Source: Raffaelea ambrosiae (Eukaryota; Ascomycota; Sordariomycetes; Ophiostomatales; Ophiostomataceae). From it: a DNA stretch of 64,000 nucleotides. Made by a program: the position numbers and the translations under genes. Where the stretch lies: NCBI GenBank assembly GCA_002778195.1, contig PCDI01000005.1, positions 1,657,427 through 1,721,426 of the forward strand, in the 5' to 3' direction. Under the pieces are notes generated by a model, which was not told the origin of the DNA, ran no database searches, and worked only from the letters and a program-made list of their open reading frames with translations. Every line of letters starts with the position of its first letter. Within the stretch, counting starts at the first letter, position 1. Positions 54,312-64,000 of the stretch are shown here, in pieces.

Positions 54312-57300
54312 CTATTTCTTCTTCCCTCCTCTACCCCCAGCACCGCCCTTCTTGCCGCCCCCTCCCGACTGCTTCGTGCTCTTCCCACCACCACCGCCGC
54401 CGCCGCCGCCGCCGCCTCCAAAGCCGCCAGACATCATCAGCGTCAGCTTGCTTACAGGCACACAATTGGCCGCCTCTTCCATCTTGATCCCGCGGATCAG
54501 CTCCACCTCGCGTGGCCACATGCGCTCCGGGTCCCGGCTCTGGTCGTCTACGGCACTGTTGCTGTTGTTGTTGCCGCCGCCGCCACGCTGGGTTGCTGCC
54601 TCGGCCACGTGCTTCCACCGCTCGAGCACGTCCCGCATCGCCCGGCCCTTCTTCGTCGAGCCCGGCTGCAGCTTGACCTTGTACTTGAGGCGGGCCAGAG
54701 CATTCCACGGCGCACACACCGGCACCGCCTCGAGGATCTCGTCGCCGACCGCTGCGCGGCCGACCAGAGTCGCCAGCACCTCCAGCCCACCCTCGTCGTC
54801 TCCAGCCGCATCCGCATTGTCGGCGTCGTAGTCGTCGCCGCCGTGGGCCAGCTTCGCCTGCCGCTGCTCCTCGAATTTCCGCGTGGCCTGCATTTGCCGC
54901 TCCCGCTGAGCACGCCGCCGCTCTTCGTATGCTGCCAGCTCGGCCTCGCGCTTTGCCTTGGCCTTGGCCTTGGCCTCGGCCTTTTCGCGTCCCGCTGCGA
55001 TTCCAATCAGCCTCTCGGCGCGTGCCCGGTCTTCCTCGTCTTGGTCCTTGTACTTGGCCATTTTCTTGGCCTTGCTCTTCTGGCCACGCTTGCTCGCCGC
55101 TCCGCTCTTTGTTGCCGTCGTGGACGTCCGTGATGGGGCCGGCGAGCTGGGCCGCAGAGCCGCCTTGCCTTTCCACTGAGGGGTTGGGTTGGGTGTATCT
55201 GCTTCTGCTTCAGCTTCTGCTTCTGCTTCAGCTTCAGCTTCAGCTTCAGCTTCCACCTCTGCCTCTGCCTCCTGCTCCTCTTGTTTCTCTAGATCGCCTA
55301 GCTTCTCCTCTGTCCCTTGTTCTTGTTCTTTTTCTTCTTCTTGCGGCTCTATAGCCGCTTCGTCCTTTTCTTGCGGTTCGTCGACCTTCTCAACGTTTCC
55401 CTCTGTTTTGCTATCTTTTGCAGACTGACCGTTTTCTTCTTCCATTGCATCCTCTGGCTGATGGGTGTCGGTTTGTTCTGCTGCTGCTGCTGCATCTTCC
55501 TCCTTGACCTCGACGTCCTCCTTCTTCTCCTTCTCCTCCTCCTCTTCCTCCTCCTCGCCCCCCTTGGCAGTGTCATCTGCTGGTGGGCGGTTAAACTGCT
55601 CGGGTGTGTTCGCATTGCGCACCTTGAAGAGCAGACCGAACCCTAGCACGCGCTGCGGTGGGGGAAGGTGGTTCTTCTCGCCGCGGATGTCGAACGAGCC
55701 CAGAGGCAGGACATCGCCCGCGGTGGTGGTCTTGAACACCTGGTCTGCACGCACCCAGTAGGCGCCCAGGCCGGCCTTGGTCTCCCAGGCCTCAGAGGCG
55801 CACACGGCCAAGGTGCCGGCCTGGGCCAGTGTGGTGGGCGGGATGGGGTCGTCCGGCTGGGCGCCGAGACGGTTCTTGACCACAATGATGCCGGGCGATC
55901 CGTGGATGTCGGCGTGGACATAGACGTCGCCGCGCCGGAGGTGCCGCCGGTACACAATCTCGCACTGCTGGTGCTCCCTGGCGGCAATGACCAGGTAGCC
56001 GTCCGAGGAGAGGAACCACAGGAACTTTTCGAACCACAGCTGCCGGCGTATGAGCTGGGGTGCCGGCTTGCCGCCCTTTTGGACGCGCTTCAGCTCCTCC
56101 GCCACCTTCTTCTCGGCGTTCCGCAGCGCCATCGACGTGACCTCCTTGGTCTTTTGCTCCTTGACGGCCGCGACACGCTTCTGTTCGTAGTACTCGGTGG
56201 CGTTGCTCCATGCGGACAGGGCCAGCTTTACGTCCACATCGATCATCCTCGCCTCCTTCTTCTCGTAGTCTTCGTCGTTGTACTCCTCGTCCTCATTGTA
56301 CTCTTCTGGCTCTTCGTCGAGCTGCAGTGTGATGATGCCCTCTGCGAGCCGCAGGGGCAGCTTGATCATGGCGGCCACGGGATTCTCGCTGGCGCTGTTC
56401 TGGATGAGCATCGCCAGGTCCTCCCAGTCTGTGCCGTCCTGGACGTAGTCGTTGACCGCATCAATGGCCGCCTGCACCCAGTCCTGGTTGGCCGTGATGG
56501 CGGCCGCCTTGCGGACGTTCCGCTCCTGGGCTTCCTTCAGGCTCTCGATGCGCGCCGCCTGGTCGCGCCTGGTCGACTCGAGCTTTTTGGAGGCGGCAGA
56601 CTCCTGCTGGTGCAGTTGCCGGTGCGCTCGAAGCCCCTGCAGATGCGAGTAGAACTCATCGGCCGCCTTGTTGAACGAGTCAAAGGGCAAGACGACATAC
56701 GTGGGGTCCGTCTCGAACTGGTGCGGGCTGAAGGCATGGAAGTCGACGTAGTCCAAGTCTTCCTTCGCCGCTGGAGCGGTGGTGGAAGCGCTGCGGGATT
56801 CGTCTGGCCCGGCTGGAGCCGCCGTGCTCTCTCTCCGCGTCGCGACAATGTACCCCTTGCCGCTCACGCCTTCGGCAACGAAGCTGTCTGCCAGCCGCCG
56901 CGCCTCCTGCAGCACTTGGACAAGAGCATCGAGACGGGCATCGTCGGCCAGAACAGCAGCAGGAGCGCTGGAGTCGAAGCCCGCACACAACATGCAGTGG
57001 TCGATCAGCACCTGGGACAACTCCGTATAGGCAAGGGCCAGGATGCGGCTGAGGCTCTTGCTCTTTTTGCTCTTCTTCTTTGGTGCTCCTTCCCCTGCTG
57101 CCGCCGCCGCCTCGGCCTTTGCTGCTGCTGCCTGATCGGCTGCGGCTTCCGCTTCCAGCACCGACTTGACCTGTTCGTGCGTCAGCGGCAGCACATTGGG
57201 CTTGCCGTCGTCCTGCATGTGCTTGGCGGCCAGCGCATACGGGTTGCCGACGTTGAGCGTGACGTCGAGACTGGCACTGCGGAAGGCCGCCACGGTGCGC

Positions 57301-57875
57301 TTGAGAGCCAGGATCTTGGCGCTGGCGTCGGTCAGGACGACATTTCCGGCTGCAAAGAACTCGAGGTAGAGCCGCAGCTGGCCGTCGCTGAAGCGCAGCT
57401 CGATGACACGGTCGGTGCCGAGCTGGGCCACGCAGGTGACATGACGGCCGCTGATGAAGTTGCGCAGACGGCTGACAAACGCCGAGGGCGCATTGTGGGC
57501 GCCGCCGCCGCTGCCGCCGCCGCCTGTGGCTGTCGCCCGGGCATCGTAGGCTGTCAGATGGCAGCGGAAACCCGGATCCACGATCAGCTGGAACTTGTCC
57601 TGGCCGCGGGAGAAGCGCAGCAGGAGAGCGCGGGATGCCGAGGAGGCGGCAGCCGCAGAAGACGAAGATGATGATGCAGCTGATGGGGGCACGAGGTCGT
57701 AGACATTGGCGAGACGAGAGCCCGCCAGCGCCTGGTTCAGCTCGTGACTGATGGCCTAAGGAAGCTCGTCAGCGGGGTTGCGAACACGATGGACAAAGAC
57801 AGAGAGAGGGGTGTGAAGAGCCCGTATAGCCACTCCGCGTACCCGAACGTCAAGAGAAGAGAAACGCTGTTTCAT
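54312..57875 (-). CDS. RQC2: Ribosome quality-control complex subunit Rqc2 (Tae2/NEMF, NFACT family)
   Basis: This is a two-exon gene (57875-57843, 57755-54312) of 1158 residues. The first exon is only 11 codons (MKQRFSSLDVR) before an 87-bp intron with a GCTGAC branch and a TTAG acceptor. Rqc2 binds stalled 60S subunits, recruits the Ltn1 ligase and directs C-terminal Ala/Thr tailing. Asp9 in the first exon and the Asp-Arg of GTDRVIEL correspond to residues required for tailing in yeast. In order: the NFACT-N domain; coiled coils (EAQERNVRKAAAITANQDWVQ region); the NFACT-R domain around WFEKFLWFLSSDGYL and HADIHGSPGIIVVKN; a long acidic stretch with alternating Glu-Ala (about 55195-55260); a basic patch (KRGQKSKAKKMAKYKDQ); NFACT-C near EAVPVCAPWNALARLKYKVK; and a Gly/Lys-rich tail. 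Homologs usually read HGA rather than HGSPG in the NFACT-R motif, as I recall them. Confidence 0.95.
55195..55260 (-). repeat. Alternating Glu-Ala coding repeat in RQC2
   Basis: GCTTCAGCTTCTGCTTCA-type hexamers on the plus strand encode an (EA)n run on the minus strand, within the acidic linker of Rqc2. Confidence 0.9.
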
Positions 57876-58992
57876 GGTGGCTGCCTTTCCAGGCAAAAGG
57901 AGGGTGGAAGTTGCTGGGCGGCAAAGCTGTGAAGCCTGATGGAGAGAAAAATTGGCCGCAGAAGCCCACAGAATTGTCGATGGACGTTGTTAGACTGGCC
58001 ACACGGTAAAGTGAAGAGTAGCGCAAAAGGAAGGCGCGAAGCGGGGCCAACCAAGCGCCCTTGCCGGAAATTACAGCGGCGGTCTCTTGCCGCTATGGCT
58101 CACACGGCAGGGCTGTATTCGGAGAACAAAGCGCGTAAGCAACCTGGCTGGTCACAAAGAGTCAGGTAAGAAGATGGAAGACAGCCAAGACTTTAGAAAA
58201 AGAAAAAAAAATCTGATATTCAATACTTCAAACAGATTGGCTGGCTTTCTTTCATATTGCTGCCCACACCAGGCGGTACTATTATATCGCACATCTCTCT
58301 ACAGGAAAATCGAGCAACAACACAAGAAAGGAGTGAACGAGAGAATGAGCAAGACAAAGAAAGCATAGGACAACGAAACTATCTTGCGGTATCTTTCTTT
58401 TCCTTGGATCGTACACCGAGCCCCAAGATTCCCAAAAAACCATTTGCCTGTGACAAAAAAATCCATAACCAATCCAAAGCGGGGGAAATAAAGCAACAAA
58501 TCAAAGCAAGACAAGCAGTCAATAGTCTGGGGGAGTGCGCCGACCGAAAACAAGACACACAAGTAAAGAACACCGGCACGAGAAAAGTGATCCAAATAGG
58601 GAAAAGCAACTAGAGGGATCCTGAGAGAGGAACCGAAGTTGAAGAGGGAAAGGAAGAAGGTAAGCTAGAAAAAGAGAAAGAAAGCAAAGTACCGAACCGA
58701 GAGGGGAAAAAAAAGAGAATGAGAATGAGAAAGAAAGGAAAAGTCCGAACCAGGGGGGAGAAAGGAAAAGAAAGTATAGAAAAAAAAAGAAAAAAAAAAG
58801 AAAAGAAAAAGAAAAGAAAAAAGAAAAATAGCCATCCGAAATTTCGCGTCCGAGCTCATGTAAGAGTGTTGTGTATAGTTTTAGTTTTTTTTTAAGTTAC
58901 CGGAGAAAAGCCAAGTCGAAAGCACATATATCATTCAGATATCGTCGTATCGTGAAGCGCATCAAGCGTCTGCTGGCATTCGATCTCACGTC
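57876..58992. other. Intergenic, about 1.1 kb, purine-rich
   Basis: It holds the RQC2 promoter and the 3' region of the DUF8032-type gene. From 58600 to 58840 the plus strand is almost entirely A and G. No gene was seen. Confidence 0.6.
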
Positions 58993-61900
58993 TCACGAGC
59001 GGCTCTCCCGCAGCTGGAGCTCGCGCTCGCACACCTGCCACCGCTTCTTGCCCACGCGCATCTCGTAATGCGGAGCAATGTCACCGACGTCCTGCATCGC
59101 TGCCAGAATGCCGTTGCATGTCTTGGTGCGGTACGTGTCCACTGTCATGAGTGTGTGAGTAGTGGTGGCTCCCACGACGCAAATTCGCCCCATCGAGTTC
59201 TCGCGTCCCCACTTCTTCAGATCACTTACAAGCTTTCTGCAGGAATATCCGCCGCCCGGCAAACGCCCGGCTCTGCAGCCAGGCCATCCGGCAGCCCAGG
59301 TCGTTGAGGCGCACCTGCTTTCGACGCAGTGCCTTGCGCATCCGCGGCACCGCCAGGTCCGCCTCTGCACCATTGTCGCCTACCGGCACAGAGACCGTAG
59401 CTGTCGTGTTGTCGAGACTGTCGCCGCGATGCGAGGCCAGGGCCTGCAGCCGGCGGCGGTGCTGGCGTCCATGCCGGCTGCTGTCGGCATCCTCGCCCCC
59501 ATCGACGTCCTCAATGCCATCGTCCTCGCGATCCAGGCGCAGGTCCTCCACCACGTCGTCCAGATCGCTGGAGAAGAACCGGCGGCCCGTCGGGCTTGGC
59601 GGCGGGCTTTCCATCTCGCGCGGGAAGAACGATCCAGGACAGACTGCGTTGGACCGGCGGAACGAATCCGGGATTTCGCTGGTGTCGACCATGTTGAGCG
59701 TCACGCGGACCCGCAGACGGGACCCGCGGTCCTCGACCAGAACAAACTTGCGCTTCTTGGCCTCCGGAAGGTCCGGGAAGAGCCCATCGGGTTGTGGCAC
59801 CTCCTTCTTGACGCCGGCAGCGCCGATCACACCGCCGGCGCTGGCGGTGTGGGCGAGGGCAACCGAAGACGACATTGGCGGCAAAGGATGAGGCGTGCCG
59901 CTGGGATAGCTTCCGTACGAGCTGAAGACGTGCGCCGGGCGGTTGTCTTGGCCGGCCGATGTCATGCCAGTGTTTCCAGTAGGGACTTGGTGGTGGTGAT
60001 GCTGGCTGTCGTCCACATAAGAGCCCCCACTCTCACCTGCAAGAGACGTTATACGTATTAGAATCGTGAGGCAATTAACAAGGCACCAAGGCAGGAGAAA
60101 AAAAGAGTGTGTGGAACCACAGGCAACGGTTGGCCATGCCGTCTCTTATGTACCACGAGCACCAGGAACGGGGTGGAGAAATGAGGGAGAGGAGAGGGGG
60201 GGGGGTTTAAATGTGCTCATCCAGCCAGCCACTGGCACCACTTGGCGGTGAACACGACGATGAGATGGGGAAACACGAGATGAAGGAGCTCTGCGGAGGC
60301 GAGGGATTAACAAGCAACAAGGGGGATGGAAACGGGAAGGACGACCAGAGGCGGAGCAGAGCAGAGTGAGCAGATGACCGTGACGGAGGGTGGTGGCATC
60401 CACCACCGAAGATACGACAAGGTCCGAACGAAGCAAGGATAGGGATGTTTGGACAAGAACGGCAAGGACAGGACAGGACAGCACGGCCAGATCGGCCAGC
60501 CAGCCCGTGACAAGCAGCCGGGCGAGCAGGTGGTGTGTACATGTTGTATGGAGCAGCCAGCGCCAACAGTACTTCGCACACAGCACAATAGCAGTGTGTG
60601 TGCTGGGCCTGGGCTGGCACAGGCCAGGCCAGACTTGTGTAAGTGGCCTCCTGCGTCTTGCTGTGTCTCTTGCTGTGTCTCTTGCTGTCCGTCTGTGCCT
60701 TGCACAGAGCGCGGGCCATCAATGGGCCCCAGCCGCTTCGGCCTCTCCACACACTCCGCTCGCTCAGTTCAGGGGAGCCATTATGGGCGGGATCTTGCAG
60801 TATGCCAGGACACTTGTTTGGGAGGCGGCTTGTCGCTGCTTTTTGGTTTCTTTTTGATGCGTTTTACACAGAAAAACGTGGGCCTGCCATGCGAAGTGAA
60901 ATGAGACGACACAAAAAAAGAAAGCAAAAAACTGGGGAACTGGGAAGAAATCGACGAGCAGACGAACGCGAACAAAGCAAATCCCCTCGAAAAAGAAAGC
61001 AAGTACGGTTTCCCTTCCCTGTCTGGCGTGACCCCCTCCAACCATCCGCCTCGCTCTTTGAGCCCCAATAGTCCACCCAGGCGACGAAGATCCGGACACT
61101 CCAGCAGAACCAATACACGCAAGAACCACAAGAAGACGCATATATATAGCAGTGGCTTGTCTGTTGCTGTGACAGGGGGTATAATGCGTTGGCAGAGCAA
61201 GCAAAAGCACGCAAAAAGTGTTGTGAGAGCTCGGGGGTGGTGTAGACAAGCCGGTGATCAAGTGGAAGCTGCCATGCAGAAACGAATACACTGAAAAAGA
61301 CAAGCCATTGGTGCAAAACACACCGTAGCACAGCAAAGCATGAAGCAGAAGAAGAAGCACTGAAATAGTATACAATTCCGATTTTTGCTGTGTACCAGTT
61401 TTCCGTCGCCTGAGCAACTTTTAGGGGTGGGAAGTTCGAGCGCCTATGGAGAGTATATATCAAACACACAAGGGAACAAGAAAAAAAGGAAATGAGGGAA
61501 ATGAGAAGAAATGAGAACCGGACCGAACCGAACCGAGCCAAAAGGAAAAGAAAAGAAGAGAAATGTGAAGAAAGAAAAGAAAAAAGAAAAAAGAAAAAGA
61601 AAATCCAAAATGAGCCTCAACGAAGAAAAAAAGGAAAAAAAAGACGAGTGCCTCCGGTGTAGAAGTCACGTCAAAAGAAAAGAAGAGCCAAAAATGACAG
61701 CCCAACCCTTGCCGAGAAGAGAAAGAAAAGAAAAAAAAGAAAACACAACCGAGTATGAGTATATAGATGGTGTGGACTCGCAAGAGGTATCAGAAATGTC
61801 ATGGCAGGTATTGTCATAAATGAGAAAAAAATTGGGAGGAAAAGAAGAAGAAAATGATATCGCAAGAGAAAGAAGCGAAATAGCAAGGAAGCGAAAAGAA

Positions 61901-63898
61901 ACGGTCATGCCGCAAATCGAATCAATCACATCTGGTGAAACATACCAACTTCGTCTCCTCCGGCTTGACCGGTCGTATCGGCGTGGTGGTGCATCTGGGG
62001 AGCCATGCTGGGAATGGCGGGCTTGCCGAGGGGAGCGCTCGGCAGGGTGGCCTGGCCAAGGTGCGCGGACGATGGCTGGCCGACGCCAGCAGCCATGCCA
62101 CCGCCCGCAGCACTGACGGCCTTGCGGGTGCCCATCTTGGCCATGCGGCGCACACGGCGGCTCCGCAGACGCGGGTCCTGGTTGCTGTTCCGCCAGCTGT
62201 CGACAGCCCGCTGAATCAGGCCGCGCTTGCCACGCAGCGGGGGGTTCAGCTGCGCGAGGGCCCAGCCGACCGTGTTGCACTCGCTCTCGTACTGCAGACG
62301 GTTGCCGCGGTACTGCTCGCGGGGGCAGCACGCACGCGGGTACACGCAGTTCTCCTGCTTGAACTCGGGCGACAGTTCGTCCGTCTGCACGGACTCGACG
62401 TCGCAGCGGATGGTGTACTCCATCTTGACGCGGTCGCGCGAATACTCGAAAGCAATCCACTGCACGCCGTTCTGGTCCTGCCGGACCACCAGGGGAGTCG
62501 TCGCGGGGATCGGGCCCGGGGCGGCGTTCGGGTTCACAACGGAAGAGCCGGTGCTCCCTGCCGAGGTCGCAGGAAGCGGGCTCGTTCCGTTCGCTTGGCT
62601 CGTGTGGGGAACGTGTTGCTGTGGCGCGTGCTGGTTCGAGTGTTGCGGGTGCTGCTGGTGCTGCATGTGTTGTTGCTGGTGCTGTTGCTGCTGGTGCTGC
62701 GGATGCTGCTGGTGTGGCTGCACGCCCGGCTGCGACTGGAGGCTCTGGGCCTGGTGAGCTTGCAGGCTCTGGGTCTGGAGAGTCGGGGCCTGCATGTTCG
62801 GCGCGGGAACCTGACCCATGGAGAGCGGTGATGGGGTGGGCGGAGGAGGCTGGCGAGAGAGCTGGGGCGTGAGGCTCTGGACCTCCATCTTTGCGTGGCG
62901 CGGGCTGCCCATGGCTGGGCTGTGCTGGCTCGGGTGCTGGGCCATCTGGTGCTGGACAGGCGATGGCGCGCCGTGCGGCATCATCATGCTCGGCTGGGAC
63001 GCCATCGACTGGTGCGGCTGGGGCGCGTGCTGACCGTAAGGGGAGGCGGTCGCGGGGGGCATGGACTGGTACTGCGGCTGCTGGCTGTAGTACATGGACT
63101 GCTGGTGAAGCTGGGGTGGTTGGCCATACAGACTGCGCTGCTGGTCATGGCCCGTAGTCGATCCCACCGACGCAGGCGAGTTCGACTGCGGCGTGTGGTA
63201 AGACATGGGAGGGTAAGGAGGCCTCGACATCGTGGCGGCCATCATTTCTAGTGCAGGTGCAGGTGCTGTCAGTGGCGGTTCTTCCTCGTCTCGTATATCT
63301 GTATCTGGGCTTCTTTCTTGGCTTTTTCTGTCCTTTCGTGGATTCGTGCTTCCTGTCTTCCCTCCTGCGCGGGTCCGGCTCTCGTCTGTTGTTGAGAGCC
63401 TGGTGCTAGCAGGAAGAATCACCGGAGTTCGCCCTCGGTTTCTATGCCTTCTTTCCGGCCTTTTTTTGCGTGCTCCCACATATATATGGATGTACACCAA
63501 AAGACAGATGGAAGAACACGGCGTAAAACAGAACCCACAATATAGAACAGAACATAACTCGAGACACATTCATGAGCATGCATTAAACCTGGGAACGCAC
63601 CTGCTGATGTATATCCGCTTGGAGGAGCGGGAGCGTTATACTGGGTGGACTGGTAGTTGTAAAGGTCTTGGGTAGGCTGGCCACTGGGAGGGGGTGGCTG
63701 CTGCTGATATACCGGGGCGGTTTGGTGAGCAGGCGAGTATGGGGCTGGATGCTGCTGGGGCGGGGCCTGCGAGTACTGCGGGTGTTGTTGCTGGTGGACA
63801 ACGCTTGGCGGGCGGGAGTGTTGCTGTTGTTGTAAATGTGGCGGCTGGCCCTGCGGATGGTGTTGCTGCTGAGGATGATGCTGTTGCTGCTGCTGCAT
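58993..63898 (-). CDS. DUF8032-type fungal regulator, 5' end beyond or near the window edge
   Basis: Exons read from the right edge are 63892-63601, 63247-61946, 60036-59230 and 59141-58993; every junction keeps frame, including a 1909-bp intron (60037-61945). The N-terminus is Gln/His/Pro-rich. The conserved domain (about 62480-62140) reads VQWIAFEYSRDRVKMEYT, NCVYPRACC, YRGNRLQYESECNTVGWAL and GKRGLIQRAVDSWRNSNQ, then RSRRVRRMAK. From memory this matches a fungal domain called DUF8032. The C-terminal part (PEAKKRKFVLVEDRGSRLRV, RKQVRLNDLGCRMAWLQSR, LDTYRTKT) continues in the same protein in homologs I recall. ATG at 63896-63898 overlaps a TTTATGCAG acceptor with an upstream TGACTGAC branch, so a first exon probably lies past 64000. 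An alternative start is MMAATMSRPPY at 63245. The role is likely nuclear regulation, inferred from composition and basic clusters. Confidence 0.8.
60037..61945 (-). other. Unusually long (1.9 kb) intron of the DUF8032-type gene
   Basis: The donor GTATGT and acceptor CTTGCAG on the minus strand are both phase 1 and join EVG to ESGGSY. The intron contains a TATATATA element at 61141-61148 and no convincing coding frame. It is several times longer than every other intron in the window (60-566 bp). Confidence 0.6.
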
Positions 63899-64000
63899 AA
63901 AGAAAGAACAGAACCCGGTCAGTCAAAAGACAACGTGGGAACGGACAGAAAGGAATGTAAAAGAGAGACTGGAAAGAAAAGAAAGCGAAAAACGAGAGGC

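Noticed and set aside
55668..57671. 667-residue open frame antisense to RQC2
   Set aside because: Shadow of GC-biased codons. The minus-strand protein has all NFACT domains and the antisense frame has none.
59222..60036. C-terminal part of the DUF8032-type gene as an independent gene
   Set aside because: The exon has an upstream CTTGCAG acceptor in the matching phase and no ATG at its beginning. As I recall, homologs carry both halves in one protein. Kept as an alternative in the findings.
1..64000. tRNA, rRNA, CRISPR array, secondary-metabolite cluster
   Set aside because: I looked by eye for TpsiC-like GGTTCGA boxes paired with acceptor stems, for rRNA-like stretches, for spaced identical repeats and for PKS/NRPS motifs, and found nothing convincing. 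tRNAscan and Rfam searches would be decisive.

Overview
The window comes from a filamentous ascomycete (Pezizomycotina), most probably a Sordariomycete. Genes are monocistronic and lie on both strands. Their spliceosomal introns mostly run from 60 to 350 bp, with GTRNGT donors, CTRAC/GCTGAC branch points and CAG/TAG acceptors. Coding regions are GC-rich in third positions and long pyrimidine-rich leaders precede many genes. Several genes are recognisably fungal: the pH-signalling protein PalI/Rim9, an S1/P1 nuclease and a DUF8032-type regulator. I cannot fix the genus from the sequence. Two assembly gaps are present (N at 11943-11962 and 28294-28323).

Layout. From 1 to 12 kb: a long leader, a large polyglutamine/coiled-coil protein (+), a CECR5/HDHD5-type HAD phosphatase (+) and a small protein carrying a RanBP2-type zinc finger (-). 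From 12 to 30 kb: the catalytic subunit of molybdopterin synthase (+), a Thr-rich secreted protein (+), an Asn/Ser-rich secreted protein (-), a secreted S1/P1 nuclease (-) and a vacuolar PQ-loop transporter (+), separated by 1-4 kb gene-free stretches full of short tandem repeats. From 30 to 43.5 kb: a pirin (+), a Cys-rich protein of unknown function (-), a GPI-anchor-type Ser/Thr-rich protein (+), a 5.4 kb gene-free stretch and PalI (+). From 45 to 64 kb: a 1027-residue unknown protein with a long pentapeptide array (-), coatomer gamma Sec21 (+), the ribosome quality-control factor Rqc2 (-) and a DUF8032-type regulator (-) that runs to the right edge.

Nothing suggests a biosynthetic cluster, a mating-type locus, an intact transposon, a CRISPR array or a phage. 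Housekeeping genes (Sec21, Rqc2, MoaE, Ypq-type transporter) are mixed with surface or secreted proteins (three low-complexity secreted proteins and one nuclease) and environmental signalling (PalI). No new multi-gene system can be defended. The observations most worth checking are: the 27-unit pentapeptide array at about 46885-47287; an uninterrupted six-unit heat-shock-element-like array at 24363-24390 with no gene beside it; a 1.9 kb phase-compatible intron in the DUF8032 gene; a RanBP2 zinc finger divided by an intron in an otherwise unknown gene; nested inverted repeats just after the first gene; and a 66 nt in-frame intron whose retention would add a hydrophobic segment to a surface protein.

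All exon joins were worked out by eye from splice signals and reading frame. The summed exon lengths are divisible by three in every spliced gene whose start could be placed.
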